Source: Bacteriovoracaceae bacterium (GTDB lineage: Bacteria; Bdellovibrionota; UBA1018). From it: a stretch of DNA of 8,004 nucleotides. The number at the start of each line of letters is the position of its first letter. Position 1 is the stretch's first letter. Under the pieces are notes generated by a model. The model was given only the letters and a program-made list of their open reading frames with translations. It was not told the origin of the DNA and did not search any database. Shown piece after piece: positions 1 through 6,291 of this stretch. The stretch is from positions 1-8,004 of the forward strand of contig JAHFAC010000075.1 of assembly GCA_023250755.1 (NCBI GenBank). Reading direction: 5' to 3'. A program made the translations under genes and the position numbers.

Positions 1-1
1 A

Positions 2-457
2 TTCGAAGAAAATAATTATTTTCAGTCCAGAACCCTGAAGATGGAGCTTTGGTTGGATGCTCCCGTGGTTTTTGGTTCAAACGGAAAAGTAGAATCCAGT
101 GGGGATATCGTAGTGGTTCGAAAAGGAGATTTTTTAGTCGGTGGGGCCTGGAAAAATGGGGAGGCTTTATATAATGACGCTCATCCGGATTATATGTGGG
201 TTCCTTACTCCATCCAGAAGTCCACTGACTATGCAAACAAAGAAATCGACTTTGAATGGATCAAGAAACATATTTTGAGTGGCGGTGTAGATGATCCAGA
301 TGTGCGTCCTTCATCTCCGGCTCCTGCGCCTTCGGTCTCGCCCAGGCCTGAGCATTCGACTTGGCCGAGCCCACGGCCTTCACCATCGCCCCCCGTACCT
401 TCTCCTGTACCTTCTTTATCTCCAGGTCCCAGGCCGTCGCACCATCTGAGTGAATAG
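2..457 (+). CDS. 3' part of an unrecognised protein with a Pro/Ser-rich C-terminal tail (5' truncated)
   Basis: The reading frame is open from base 2 to a TAG stop, so this is probably the C-terminal 151 residues of a longer protein whose start lies outside the window. An ATG at 41 exists, but no ribosome binding site sits before it and the frame is open upstream. The first ~95 residues look globular, mixing beta-type stretches (GDIVVVRKGDFLVGGAW) with aromatic-rich segments (DYMWVPYSI, FEWIKKHIL). The last ~45 residues are almost entirely Pro, Ser, Ala and Arg (PSPRPSPSPPVPSP), a disordered, low-complexity tail of the kind seen in secreted or surface proteins. I do not recognise a family. 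The stop is only 6 bases from the stop of the convergent chrA-like gene. No function is claimed. It is likely real because of the long open frame and the protein-like N-terminal half. Confidence 0.6.
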   Translation, partial: FEENNYFQSRTLKMELWLDAPVVFGSNGKVESSGDIVVVRKGDFLVGGAWKNGEALYNDAHPDYMWVPYSIQKSTDYANKEIDFEWIKKHILSGGVDDPDVRPSSPAPAPSVSPRPEHSTWPSPRPSPSPPVPSPVPSLSPGPRPSHHLSE

Positions 458-463
458 AGGCAT

Positions 464-1561
464 CTAGTGGATCGAGCAAAGAGGGCCCGCTAAGGAGCCC
501 AAGAGACCAGCTAGGATCAGAAGCAGCCATGCAGGTGGCCTAAACTGAAACGCAATCCATGAGGAGAGCGTGAACATGCCAATCGCAAAGGGTGTTTGTA
601 ATGTCATCCAGCCCAGGTGCACGGAGGTGCCGAGGATGCCGCCGATCACTGCAGGGATGGCCCATGCCGAGAAGCCCTGAGCGCCAGGAGTGCCGCTGAA
701 TCGCTTCCAAATCCGGGGAACTAAAAATAGGACATTGAAAAAAGCAGGTAAAAACATTCCGAAAGTGGCGACAAACGCCCCCGGCAGCCCTGCTGTTTTA
801 TACCCAATAAAAGTAGAAGTGATGACCACGGGGCCTGGAGTGATTTGACCAATTGCGAGTCCGTCCATGAATTCAGAATGGGTGAGCCAATGAAAGCGCT
901 GAACTGCATCTCCCTCGAGAACACGGACGACGGCAAGACCGGTTCCAAAAACGAAAGCTCCGGCTTTGAAGCAGGTCCAGAAGAGTTGCGTGAGAATAAT
1001 AGGGATCCCAATGAAGGAGAAGGTGCGATTTCTGAGACGGGCTCCGTAGGTCCAGTAAAGCGCTCCCACCATTCCAGAGAAAAGAATGATCAGGGGTTCC
1101 CACCCCGGAGAGGCTGCCACGATCCAGGCGCTCCCAAAAGCTAAGATCCATGCACCCAAGCGCTTTTGATAAGGAAGAGAAAGTCGATAAGTCGAGGCGA
1201 GGATGACAACGAGAGCTCCCGCCTGCATTCCTAAGAGAGCGAATGAAAAACGTTGAGTTACACCCGAGGCCGTATAAAGGTAACTCAAGCCGAGAACTAA
1301 TAGAAATGCGGGTAGGATGAAGAGAGTTCCAGAGAGTAAACCCCCTCGAATGCCACCGCGAATGAGTCCGAGGTAGATGGCCATTTGGGTCGCCACAGGC
1401 CCTGGTAGGAGCTTGCAGACTGCGTAGATTTCAGTGAAGCGCTCCTGGCTAAGCCACCTGCGCTTGCGAGTGGCTTCGTCCTCCATCATGGCAATGGTGG
1501 CTACGGGCCCTCCAAAGCCTAAAAGCCCAAGTCTTAGAAATACCAAGAAGATTTCTTTCAT
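464..1561 (-). CDS. chrA: ChrA-type chromate/anion transporter (CHR family, two-domain form)
   Basis: Inner-membrane transporter of the CHR superfamily, 365 residues and very hydrophobic. Characterised members expel chromate and give Cr(VI) resistance, but many relatives have unknown anion substrates. Two homologous halves are visible. The N-terminal CHR domain (about 1-165) has the hallmark GFGGP at residues 15-19, the charged stretch EDEATRKRRWLS, and PGP at 53-55 (KLLPGPVATQ). The C-terminal domain (about 190-350) has the matching FKAGAFVFGTG, then LTHSEFMDGLAIGQ and PGP at 242-244 (QITPGPVV). The length is close to that of other two-domain members, so it looks intact. The ATG at 1561 gives the canonical N-terminus right at the first helix; the ribosome binding site is weak (GAAG). 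It stands alone, convergent with the gene on its left and divergent from the envelope operon on its right. No chrB-like regulator is in the window. Chromate specificity is inferred from the family only. Confidence 0.93.
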   Translation of the reverse strand: MKEIFLVFLRLGLLGFGGPVATIAMMEDEATRKRRWLSQERFTEIYAVCKLLPGPVATQMAIYLGLIRGGIRGGLLSGTLFILPAFLLVLGLSYLYTASGVTQRFSFALLGMQAGALVVILASTYRLSLPYQKRLGAWILAFGSAWIVAASPGWEPLIILFSGMVGALYWTYGARLRNRTFSFIGIPIILTQLFWTCFKAGAFVFGTGLAVVRVLEGDAVQRFHWLTHSEFMDGLAIGQITPGPVVITSTFIGYKTAGLPGAFVATFGMFLPAFFNVLFLVPRIWKRFSGTPGAQGFSAWAIPAVIGGILGTSVHLGWMTLQTPFAIGMFTLSSWIAFQFRPPAWLLLILAGLLGSLAGPLCSIH

Positions 1562-1606
1562 ATTCGTGTCTTCACTTAGATTACCTGAAGTTTGTTGAAA
1601 AATAAC

Positions 1607-1636
1607 TTGCTGTCTCAGGGGGAGGGCTTATATAAG
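1607..1636 (+). promoter_or_regulatory. Candidate sigma-70 promoter for the three-gene envelope operon
   Basis: TTGCTG (1607-1612), an 18-base spacer, then TATAAG (1631-1636). The start would be near 1643, about 60 bases before the ATG at 1704. The -35 match is moderate. The -10 box shares the palindrome CTTATATAAG with the divergent chrA promoter, so the two would compete for polymerase. Confidence 0.38.
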
Positions 1637-1655
1637 GCCAAATGACGCAGTGCAA
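1627..1655 (-). promoter_or_regulatory. Candidate sigma-70 promoter for the chrA-like gene
   Basis: On the minus strand, TTGCAC (1655-1650) is followed after exactly 17 bases by TATAAG (1632-1627). Transcription would start near 1620 and leave a leader of about 60 bases before the ATG at 1561. Its -10 box lies in the palindrome CTTATATAAG that also supplies the -10 box of the divergent promoter. Seen by eye; no expression evidence. Confidence 0.45.
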
Positions 1656-1703
1656 TTTATTCGGAAATTAGGAGTCAAACTTTTGAAAGGGGATTATTGA
1701 TTT

Positions 1704-2585
1704 ATGCGTAAAGTGATTTTTTTGATGTCGGGGCTTCTGGGTTTGGTCGTGGCTTCGAGTGGCCTAAATGGCCCAAATACAATGATCACCTCTGCCCATG
1801 CAAGTGATGAGGATGTCCAAAATCAGCTTGAGGCAGCGCAAAAGATTTTTGCTCAAAGAGGAAGTGTCGAAGCGCCCAATGCGGTTGAAGACACTCTCAA
1901 ATTATTAAATGGACTCGATAAACAAGCAGAGGATGCTGATCTGAAATATGACATTTTTGTACAGATCGCTCGCACTTATTTCTGGAAAGGGGTTCATACT
2001 GCATCCAATGAAGAGAAGAAGGTGATTTTTAAAGCCGGAATGGAAGGGGCAGCTGCAGCTAAGGCTTTAAATTCTGATTATGCGGATGCTTACTACTATT
2101 ATGCGATCAATTTAGGAAAATGGGGTGTTGCCAACGGGATTACTGATTCACTAGGTAAGGCGAGCGAGCTTTTGGAGAATTTCAAATCTGCAATTGAAGA
2201 TAAAGAGGGACGCAAACGCTTTACCCGTGACGGCAAGCCTGGCGAAACGATCGATGCCTATGGTCCCGATCGTGGACTAGGGCGTGCTTATCGAAAATTG
2301 CCGGGTCTCTTTGGTGGCAGTACGGAGAAGTCAGTGGAAGTTCTCGAAAGAGCTAATCGATTGGGATCTGAATACAAGTTAAACACCGTTTATTATGCTG
2401 CCACTTTGTGCAGTACGGCAGGTTTGTTTTCAAGTGGTCGCAAGGCTGAAGGGTTGGCTCTGCTTGAGAAATTAGTCAAGGCCGGCCCTGGCCCGAGTGA
2501 TTATTTTCTTTATCCAGAAAATCTAGATGCATTGAGAGATGCTAAGCAGCTTTTAGATAAAAAGGGAGATGACTCTTGGCTTTAA
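1704..2585 (+). CDS. Exported TPR-fold protein resembling the TatT (TRAP-associated) family
   Basis: 293 residues. Residues 1-33 form a Sec signal peptide: RK, a hydrophobic core (VIFLMSGLLGLVVAS), then an AHA cleavage site before SDEDVQ. The mature protein should be periplasmic; no lipobox cysteine is seen. The rest is alpha-helical. Residues 80-140 contain a TPR-like helix pair (ADAYYYYAINLGKWG at 127-141). Residues 184-222 carry the GPDRGLGRAYRKLPGLFGG segment followed by EKSVEVLERANRL. This layout (a helix ending LGKWG, then GP-LGR-Y-LPG-GG, then a repeat helix) is what I know from TatT-type proteins, a periplasmic TPR trimer described with TRAP-type ligand-binding proteins. No TRAP transporter gene is in view, so the partner may be its operon neighbour, an outer-membrane barrel. 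A ribosome binding site (AAAGGGGA, about 1687-1694) precedes the ATG. The next gene starts inside its last codons. Family assignment is by pattern recall, moderately sure. Confidence 0.82.
   Translation: MRKVIFLMSGLLGLVVASSGLNGPNTMITSAHASDEDVQNQLEAAQKIFAQRGSVEAPNAVEDTLKLLNGLDKQAEDADLKYDIFVQIARTYFWKGVHTASNEEKKVIFKAGMEGAAAAKALNSDYADAYYYYAINLGKWGVANGITDSLGKASELLENFKSAIEDKEGRKRFTRDGKPGETIDAYGPDRGLGRAYRKLPGLFGGSTEKSVEVLERANRLGSEYKLNTVYYAATLCSTAGLFSSGRKAEGLALLEKLVKAGPGPSDYFLYPENLDALRDAKQLLDKKGDDSWL
2561..2578 (+). promoter_or_regulatory. Ribosome binding site that fixes a TTG start inside the upstream gene
   Basis: AAAGGGAG (2561-2568) lies 7 bases before TTG at 2576, inside the last codons of the TPR gene. 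The nearer ATG at 2569 is in another frame. This supports the TTG start, a 10-base gene overlap and translational coupling. Confidence 0.6.
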
Positions 2586-3838
2586 GAAGTTTTTTCTTAG
2601 TATTAGCGGCGTTATGTGCAGAGGTTGGTGGCTCATCTTTGTGGGCTGCCGACCTTAAAGCACCTCTCGAATTTGAAACCACCAAGGTCCTACCCAAGGG
2701 GGTTCGCAATCCGAGATTTAAAAATGTCTTTATGTCTATTGAAAATCGATTCAATGGGGTTGGGCAAATCGAGCCTCTTGGGGTGAAATTAAATAAAGGC
2801 GTCACATGGGATGCGCTCCTGGATAAACAAGAAACCGACGCAAAGCGAGAAAAATTAAAGGGGTTGATTGGCGCAAGTGATGTTTCTCTCGCGTCAAGCA
2901 GTGGGCCAGGCTCCACTACGGGTGTAGTGAACACGTTAATTGACGTGAAAGTACCTGTTTTAGCCTGGGGAGTGACTGATCGGCTGACCCTGGCCGTGGC
3001 AGTGCCCATCATGAAAGTACAGATCAGCGCGGATACAGGTTTTGAATCTAATGAAGATGGCAATCGCTTTCTAAATACATTGAGCGCCCAGGATCCCGTC
3101 AAAGCAGATGAAGTGAAAGGGGCGTTGACCAATGGAATTCAGCAGAAGCTAGAACAAAAAGGGTATGAGCCCCTGAGATCTCATACTGTTCAGGGGGTTG
3201 GAGATATCAAACTGGTTGGAAAGTACCTCTTGAGTCAAAAGGAGCAGGATGCGGTTGCTTTGAAGTGTGATCTGACCCTTCCTACCGGCAGGGCGGTCAG
3301 TCCAGACAAAGCAGTCGATGCCCCCTTGGGTGATGGACAAACCGATTTTGGGTTTTCTTTGATTTGGGATCGAATGCTGACCGAAAGCCTGAAATTAAAT
3401 ACGTATAGTGGGTATACAATCCAATTTGCAAACTCTGTGGTCAAAAGAATTCCGACTGCCACTGAGTCTCTGTCTGATGTCAAAGAAACCTTGCGACGAA
3501 AGTTAGGCGATGTTGCGACGGCAGGGACCTCATTGAGCTATGAGTTTTCTTCAGTGGGTCTGACGGTAGGCGCGGGATATAGTTTTCAGTATCTCACACC
3601 CACTATTTATCAAGATGGGCAATATGAGTCTTATCGCTATCGACTTCTTGAGGCCGATAGCCCACTACAGGCGCTACATGCAGCGACTCTGTCGGCAGGC
3701 TTTTCGACGGTGGATTGGTTTAAAGCTAAGAAATTCGTCCTGCCTTTTCAGGCAAATTTGGCTTACAGCCGCCCGCTAATCGGTAGAAACGTGACCAAGA
3801 ACGATGTGGTGACGGCGGAGTTGGTTCTTTTCTTTTGA
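2576..3838 (+). CDS. Outer-membrane beta-barrel protein (Phenol_MetA_deg-like transporter fold)
   Basis: 420 residues from a TTG start. Residues 1-25 are a signal peptide (SFFLVLAALCAEVGGSSLWA followed by ADLKAP). The mature part alternates short amphipathic strands with polar loops. Typical strand pairs are VNTLIDVKVPVLAWGVTDRLTLAVAVPIMK (about 122-151) and GVGDIKLVGKYLLSQ. Then comes VALKCDLTLPTGRAV (PTG at 236-238), followed by LGDGQTDFGFSLIWDRML. The GVGDIKL, LPTG and LG-G-D series is the recurrent pattern of the outer-membrane channel-like family annotated as 'putative MetA-pathway of phenol degradation' or 'transporter'. The protein ends in AELVLFF, a C-terminal aromatic as expected for a BAM-assembled barrel. 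Residues 155-200 form a polar insertion that is probably a long loop. Neighbours are a TPR protein (10-base overlap) and a coiled-coil lipoprotein (14-base gap), suggesting one operon and perhaps one complex. The barrel call is firm; substrate unknown. Confidence 0.82.
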   Translation: MALRSFFLVLAALCAEVGGSSLWAADLKAPLEFETTKVLPKGVRNPRFKNVFMSIENRFNGVGQIEPLGVKLNKGVTWDALLDKQETDAKREKLKGLIGASDVSLASSSGPGSTTGVVNTLIDVKVPVLAWGVTDRLTLAVAVPIMKVQISADTGFESNEDGNRFLNTLSAQDPVKADEVKGALTNGIQQKLEQKGYEPLRSHTVQGVGDIKLVGKYLLSQKEQDAVALKCDLTLPTGRAVSPDKAVDAPLGDGQTDFGFSLIWDRMLTESLKLNTYSGYTIQFANSVVKRIPTATESLSDVKETLRRKLGDVATAGTSLSYEFSSVGLTVGAGYSFQYLTPTIYQDGQYESYRYRLLEADSPLQALHAATLSAGFSTVDWFKAKKFVLPFQANLAYSRPLIGRNVTKNDVVTAELVLFF

Positions 3839-3852
3839 GGAATTTTTAATTT

Positions 3853-4923
3853 ATGAATGAACAAATTCAGCAAAATATTCGCCAAGTAAACAGCCAAACA
3901 AATAGCCAAGCAAACAGCCAAAAAAACAGCCAAAAAGACAGAGCGTTCAGCGTAGTTTTTATTTTGATCATGGCTTCTGGTGGAGCTTCTAGCATGACGA
4001 GCTGTCAAGCTACTCCTGCTCATGCTCCCAGAAATTTGTCGCAGGGACTCCGGGAGTTTCCGTCACAGGATCTTTTGCTGACTGAAAATAGGCTTTTTCT
4101 ATGGCGTGCAGACCTCAAGGGCGACCAAGTCGAGACGGTCCTTCGAAGCAGCGCAGAAATGGATGCCCTTACATCAGAAAAACAGCGCCTCGAAGGGCCA
4201 AAATCTCTTGTTGAGAAAGATCTGGCTCCCTATACTCAGGCAGTAGATCCAATTCAAACTCGATTGGGAGAGCTGAACTTCCTGATCAATCGACTAAAGA
4301 GTCAGGAGAAAAAGGAAAAAGATCCTGAAAAAAAGAAAAAAATAACGGAACAAATCACGACACTCGAAGAAGAGCGAAGAGCGAAGAATGATGAAAAAGT
4401 AGCGTTGGATCTCAAATTTGAAACCTCTCTCAAAGATCGCAAGGATCTTGAAGCCCAGAGTGCGTCACTGAAGGTGCGTGGAGAAGCTGCGGTAGCTAAG
4501 ATCAAGGAGTCAGTAGATTTGTTCTATAATTTCCCACCCAGTTCCATTAGGATGGCTTTTCTTGCAAGCGGTGCGATTGATTTCAGTATTCAGGGCTGGA
4601 ATCCACATGAAGCCGAGGTGGTACCTGAATTTTCAACTGCCAACCACCTGGTTCAAAATGTAGATTACCAGTCATTGGGAGGAGTTCTGACGTTCGATGT
4701 TCTCCTTCCTTCCGATAGTGATTTAAATGAGATTCGTGAGACTTATTCTTTTAGGATGGTACGCATCAAATATGCTGCAAGCGATGGTCGGGTATATTAT
4801 TCAGGTGAGTTTACTCGAAAGATGAATCCCAGCTATTGTGAGCGCATGGAGAGAGAACAAAAGCCTGAGGACTGTCAAAATCGTATCGGCTCCGCCAAGT
4901 TTGCTGGTTCTGTTTTGAATTGA
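3853..4923 (+). CDS. Probable envelope lipoprotein with long coiled coil and C-terminal beta domain
   Basis: 356 residues, family not recognised. The ATG at 3853 follows GAGGAA (3837-3842), which overlaps the stop of the barrel gene. Residues 1-30 are an unusually long polar n-region with four NSQ-x repeats. Next are a hydrophobic core (AFSVVFILIMASGGASS, 31-47) and MTSC with Cys51, a plausible but non-canonical lipobox (Met at -3). Residues about 97-222 are charged and heptad-like, very rich in Lys and Glu, so probably a long coiled coil. A Pro/Asp break at 132-133 and a KEKDPEKKKK stretch near 154-163 may be hairpin turns. Residues about 228-356 alternate like beta strands (VLTFDVLLP, YSFRMVRIKYA, GRVYYSGEFTRK). 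They end with two cysteines (329 and 341) that could form a disulfide. As last gene of the operon it could bridge an outer-membrane partner and the periplasm. Function is unknown. The alternative is a membrane-anchored, non-acylated protein. Confidence 0.75.
   Translation: MNEQIQQNIRQVNSQTNSQANSQKNSQKDRAFSVVFILIMASGGASSMTSCQATPAHAPRNLSQGLREFPSQDLLLTENRLFLWRADLKGDQVETVLRSSAEMDALTSEKQRLEGPKSLVEKDLAPYTQAVDPIQTRLGELNFLINRLKSQEKKEKDPEKKKKITEQITTLEEERRAKNDEKVALDLKFETSLKDRKDLEAQSASLKVRGEAAVAKIKESVDLFYNFPPSSIRMAFLASGAIDFSIQGWNPHEAEVVPEFSTANHLVQNVDYQSLGGVLTFDVLLPSDSDLNEIRETYSFRMVRIKYAASDGRVYYSGEFTRKMNPSYCERMEREQKPEDCQNRIGSAKFAGSVLN
3889..3936 (+). repeat. In-frame 4 x 12-base tandem repeat encoding Asn-Ser-Gln-x
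   Basis: Four contiguous 12-base units of the form AAY AGC CAA NNN encode NSQT, NSQA, NSQK and NSQK (residues 13-28) ahead of the signal core of the lipoprotein. The unit size is a multiple of three, so copy-number changes would keep frame. Confidence 0.85.
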
Positions 4924-4941
4924 ATCCTTTTTCACCAGCTG

Positions 4942-4970
4942 TTGACTATTCCATGACTGAAGGGGATCAT
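4942..4970 (+). promoter_or_regulatory. Weak candidate promoter for the EamA permease
   Basis: TTGACT (4942-4947) is a good -35 box. Seventeen bases on lies GATCAT (4965-4970), a poor -10 box. If used, transcription would start at about 4977-4981, almost at the ATG. The alternative is readthrough from the upstream operon, for which no terminator hairpin is visible in 4924-4980. Confidence 0.25.
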
Positions 4971-4980
4971 TACTTTAGTC

Positions 4981-5946
4981 ATGACCAGCTCAGCATCCCC
5001 CTCTCCTCGACTTGTATTGACGGCTTTGATTGCTGTCCAAATTCTCTTTGGCATTAACTACGTTGTTTCAAAGATCGTGGTCGGGGTTTTTCCACCTCTG
5101 GTCTGGGCCAGTTTGAGGATCATCATTTCTTCAAGCTGTATGGTGGCGTTTGCTTTGCTTTCTGGGCGTAAGCATCCCAAGGTGGGTTTTTCATTTTTTG
5201 GACCCATGGTGGTCTTTGCGCTGTTGGGCACGGTTATCAATCAAGCCTCTTTTTTGGTGGGCCTGAAATACACGACTTCCACGAATAGTGCGATTCTCAA
5301 TACTTTAATCCCCATTTTCACGCTGCTGATCGTCACGATTCGGGGGCAGGAGCCAGCCACCCCAGCCAGGATTTGGGGCTTCGTCTTTGCGTTCACTGGG
5401 GTTTTAGTGATTCGAAAAGTAGAAGAGCTGACTTTATCCAACACTACTTTATTGGGAGACTTGCTTACGATTTTGAATTGCTTGAGCTATGGTTTTTTTC
5501 TTTCTTACAGCAAGAAATTTCTCGAAAAATACGACCCTGTCTGGACTACAACATGGCTTTTTATCTACGGTAGCATTGGCCTTACCGTGTTGGCGCTCCC
5601 GGATTGGATGGGGTTTCATTGGCCTGAAATGACCCCTAAGCTTTGGATGGCTGCGGTGTATGCAATTTTTGGGGCTACTCTTGCAACTTATTTTCTCAAT
5701 TTTTGGGCCTTGGCGCATGCCAAGTCTTCTCATGTTGCACTCTTTATTTATCTTCAGCCAGTGGTCGCGAGTCTGATCGCCTGGATCTGGTTTGGTGAAA
5801 GCGTGACTCTTCGCACTGTTTTGGCGAGCATGTTGATTTTTATGGGGTTACTGCTGGGGCTGTCTAAAAAGATAAAAATGGGAGATTTTTTTCTCCTTCA
5901 GCCGTTCAAGCGCCTGCGTGACTTCAGGTCGAAGGCTCGCTCTTGA
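4981..5946 (+). CDS. EamA/DMT-superfamily inner-membrane permease
   Basis: 321 residues with about ten predicted transmembrane helices arranged as two EamA repeats. Repeat one covers about 10-146: LTALIAVQILFGINYVVSKI, the SLRIIIS stretch, FLVGLKYTTSTNSAILNTLIPIFTLL, then GFVFAFTGVLVI. Repeat two covers about 157-295: LLGDLLTILNCLSYGFFLSYSKKF, AIFGATLATYFLNFWALAHAKSS, YLQPVVASLIAWIWFGESVT, then a last helix ending LLLGLSKK. These are the typical features of drug/metabolite exporters that release amino acids, nucleotides or other small metabolites. The substrate cannot be read from sequence. A basic 25-residue tail follows the last helix. The ATG at 4981 is chosen because it directly precedes helix one. 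The only purine-rich site (GAAGGGGA, near 4959-4966) is about 15 bases away, and an upstream ATG at 4953 is out of frame. The 3' end overlaps the convergent small gene by 23 bases. Confidence 0.92.
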   Translation: MTSSASPSPRLVLTALIAVQILFGINYVVSKIVVGVFPPLVWASLRIIISSSCMVAFALLSGRKHPKVGFSFFGPMVVFALLGTVINQASFLVGLKYTTSTNSAILNTLIPIFTLLIVTIRGQEPATPARIWGFVFAFTGVLVIRKVEELTLSNTTLLGDLLTILNCLSYGFFLSYSKKFLEKYDPVWTTTWLFIYGSIGLTVLALPDWMGFHWPEMTPKLWMAAVYAIFGATLATYFLNFWALAHAKSSHVALFIYLQPVVASLIAWIWFGESVTLRTVLASMLIFMGLLLGLSKKIKMGDFFLLQPFKRLRDFRSKARS

Positions 5947-6148
5947 GCTTGAGTCCCATATCCCAGAGTTCAAGTGAAAAGTTTCGCACTTCTTCTAAAT
6001 CATTCCAGAGCTTACGCTGATATCCCTCACGCCCCTCAAAGGTTTCAATTTCGAGTTTTTCTTTATCGTGATGGAGTTCGCTCAATGCAGTGGCCAATCC
6101 TTGAGAGTGAAGCAGTTCAATATATTTCTGTCTATCGAAACCGGCCAT
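5924..6148 (-). CDS. Small charged helical protein, unknown function
   Basis: 74 residues, soluble, with no signal peptide and no cysteine. It is mostly helical with many charged and aromatic residues: MAGFDRQKYIELLHSQGL, then ALSELHHDKEKLEIE, YQRKLWNDLEEVRNFSLELWDMG. I do not recognise a family. Its reality is supported by an excellent Shine-Dalgarno (AAGGAG, at 6161-6156 on the minus strand) exactly 7 bases before the ATG, by unbiased protein-like composition, and by its placement divergent from another small gene. Its last eight codons overlap the end of the EamA permease gene on the other strand. A TATAGT box (6182-6177, minus strand) could be its -10 element, giving a leader of about 20 bases, but the matching -35 is poor. 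It could be a cytoplasmic adaptor or regulator; nothing in the sequence decides. Confidence 0.72.
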   Translation of the reverse strand: MAGFDRQKYIELLHSQGLATALSELHHDKEKLEIETFEGREGYQRKLWNDLEEVRNFSLELWDMGLKLKSEPST

Positions 6149-6176
6149 AATTAAACTCCTTATGAATGAATAAATG

Positions 6177-6182
6177 ACTATA
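6177..6182 (-). promoter_or_regulatory. Possible -10 box for the small minus-strand gene
   Basis: TATAGT on the minus strand (5 of 6 to TATAAT) is about 28 bases before the start codon and upstream of the AAGGAG site. No convincing -35 lies 16-18 bases further up; a TTGAAA nearby is only 7 bases away. Tentative. Confidence 0.25.
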
Positions 6183-6226
6183 AGAATCTTTTCAATGGGT
6201 TGCTAGTAGAAAAAAAAGACGAAATT

Positions 6227-6255
6227 TTGACAGAATAGAGAGGTGTCGGTATCAT
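6227..6255 (+). promoter_or_regulatory. Near-consensus sigma-70 promoter
   Basis: TTGACA (6227-6232), a 17-base spacer, then TATCAT (6250-6255). The -35 matches all six consensus positions and the -10 matches five. Transcription should begin near 6262, about 30 bases before the ATG at 6292. It is the best promoter in the window. It could drive the small gene and, by readthrough of the hairpin at 6633-6655, the tRNA. Confidence 0.65.
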
Positions 6256-6291
6256 AAGTTCATATCTTTAAAATTGGGGGAACAGGGATCT

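Noticed and set aside
261..530. 89-codon minus-strand frame across the convergent gene ends
   Set aside because: It overlaps the Pro-rich tail on the opposite strand and the end of chrA in another frame. The C-rich coding of the tail explains the open frame.
845..1151. Open frames on both strands inside the chrA-like gene
   Set aside because: They lie in other frames of a clear CHR-family coding region and have no ribosome sites or recognisable motifs.
2542..3132. 196-codon open frame on the minus strand inside the barrel gene
   Set aside because: It is antisense to a gene with signal peptide, strand pattern and ribosome binding site. Its translation is Ser/Thr/Pro-rich without domain logic.
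6274..6291. TTG at 6274 as start of the 111-residue gene
   Set aside because: The purine-rich ribosome site (6276-6282) would lie inside the gene. The ATG at 6292 has this site at a good distance.
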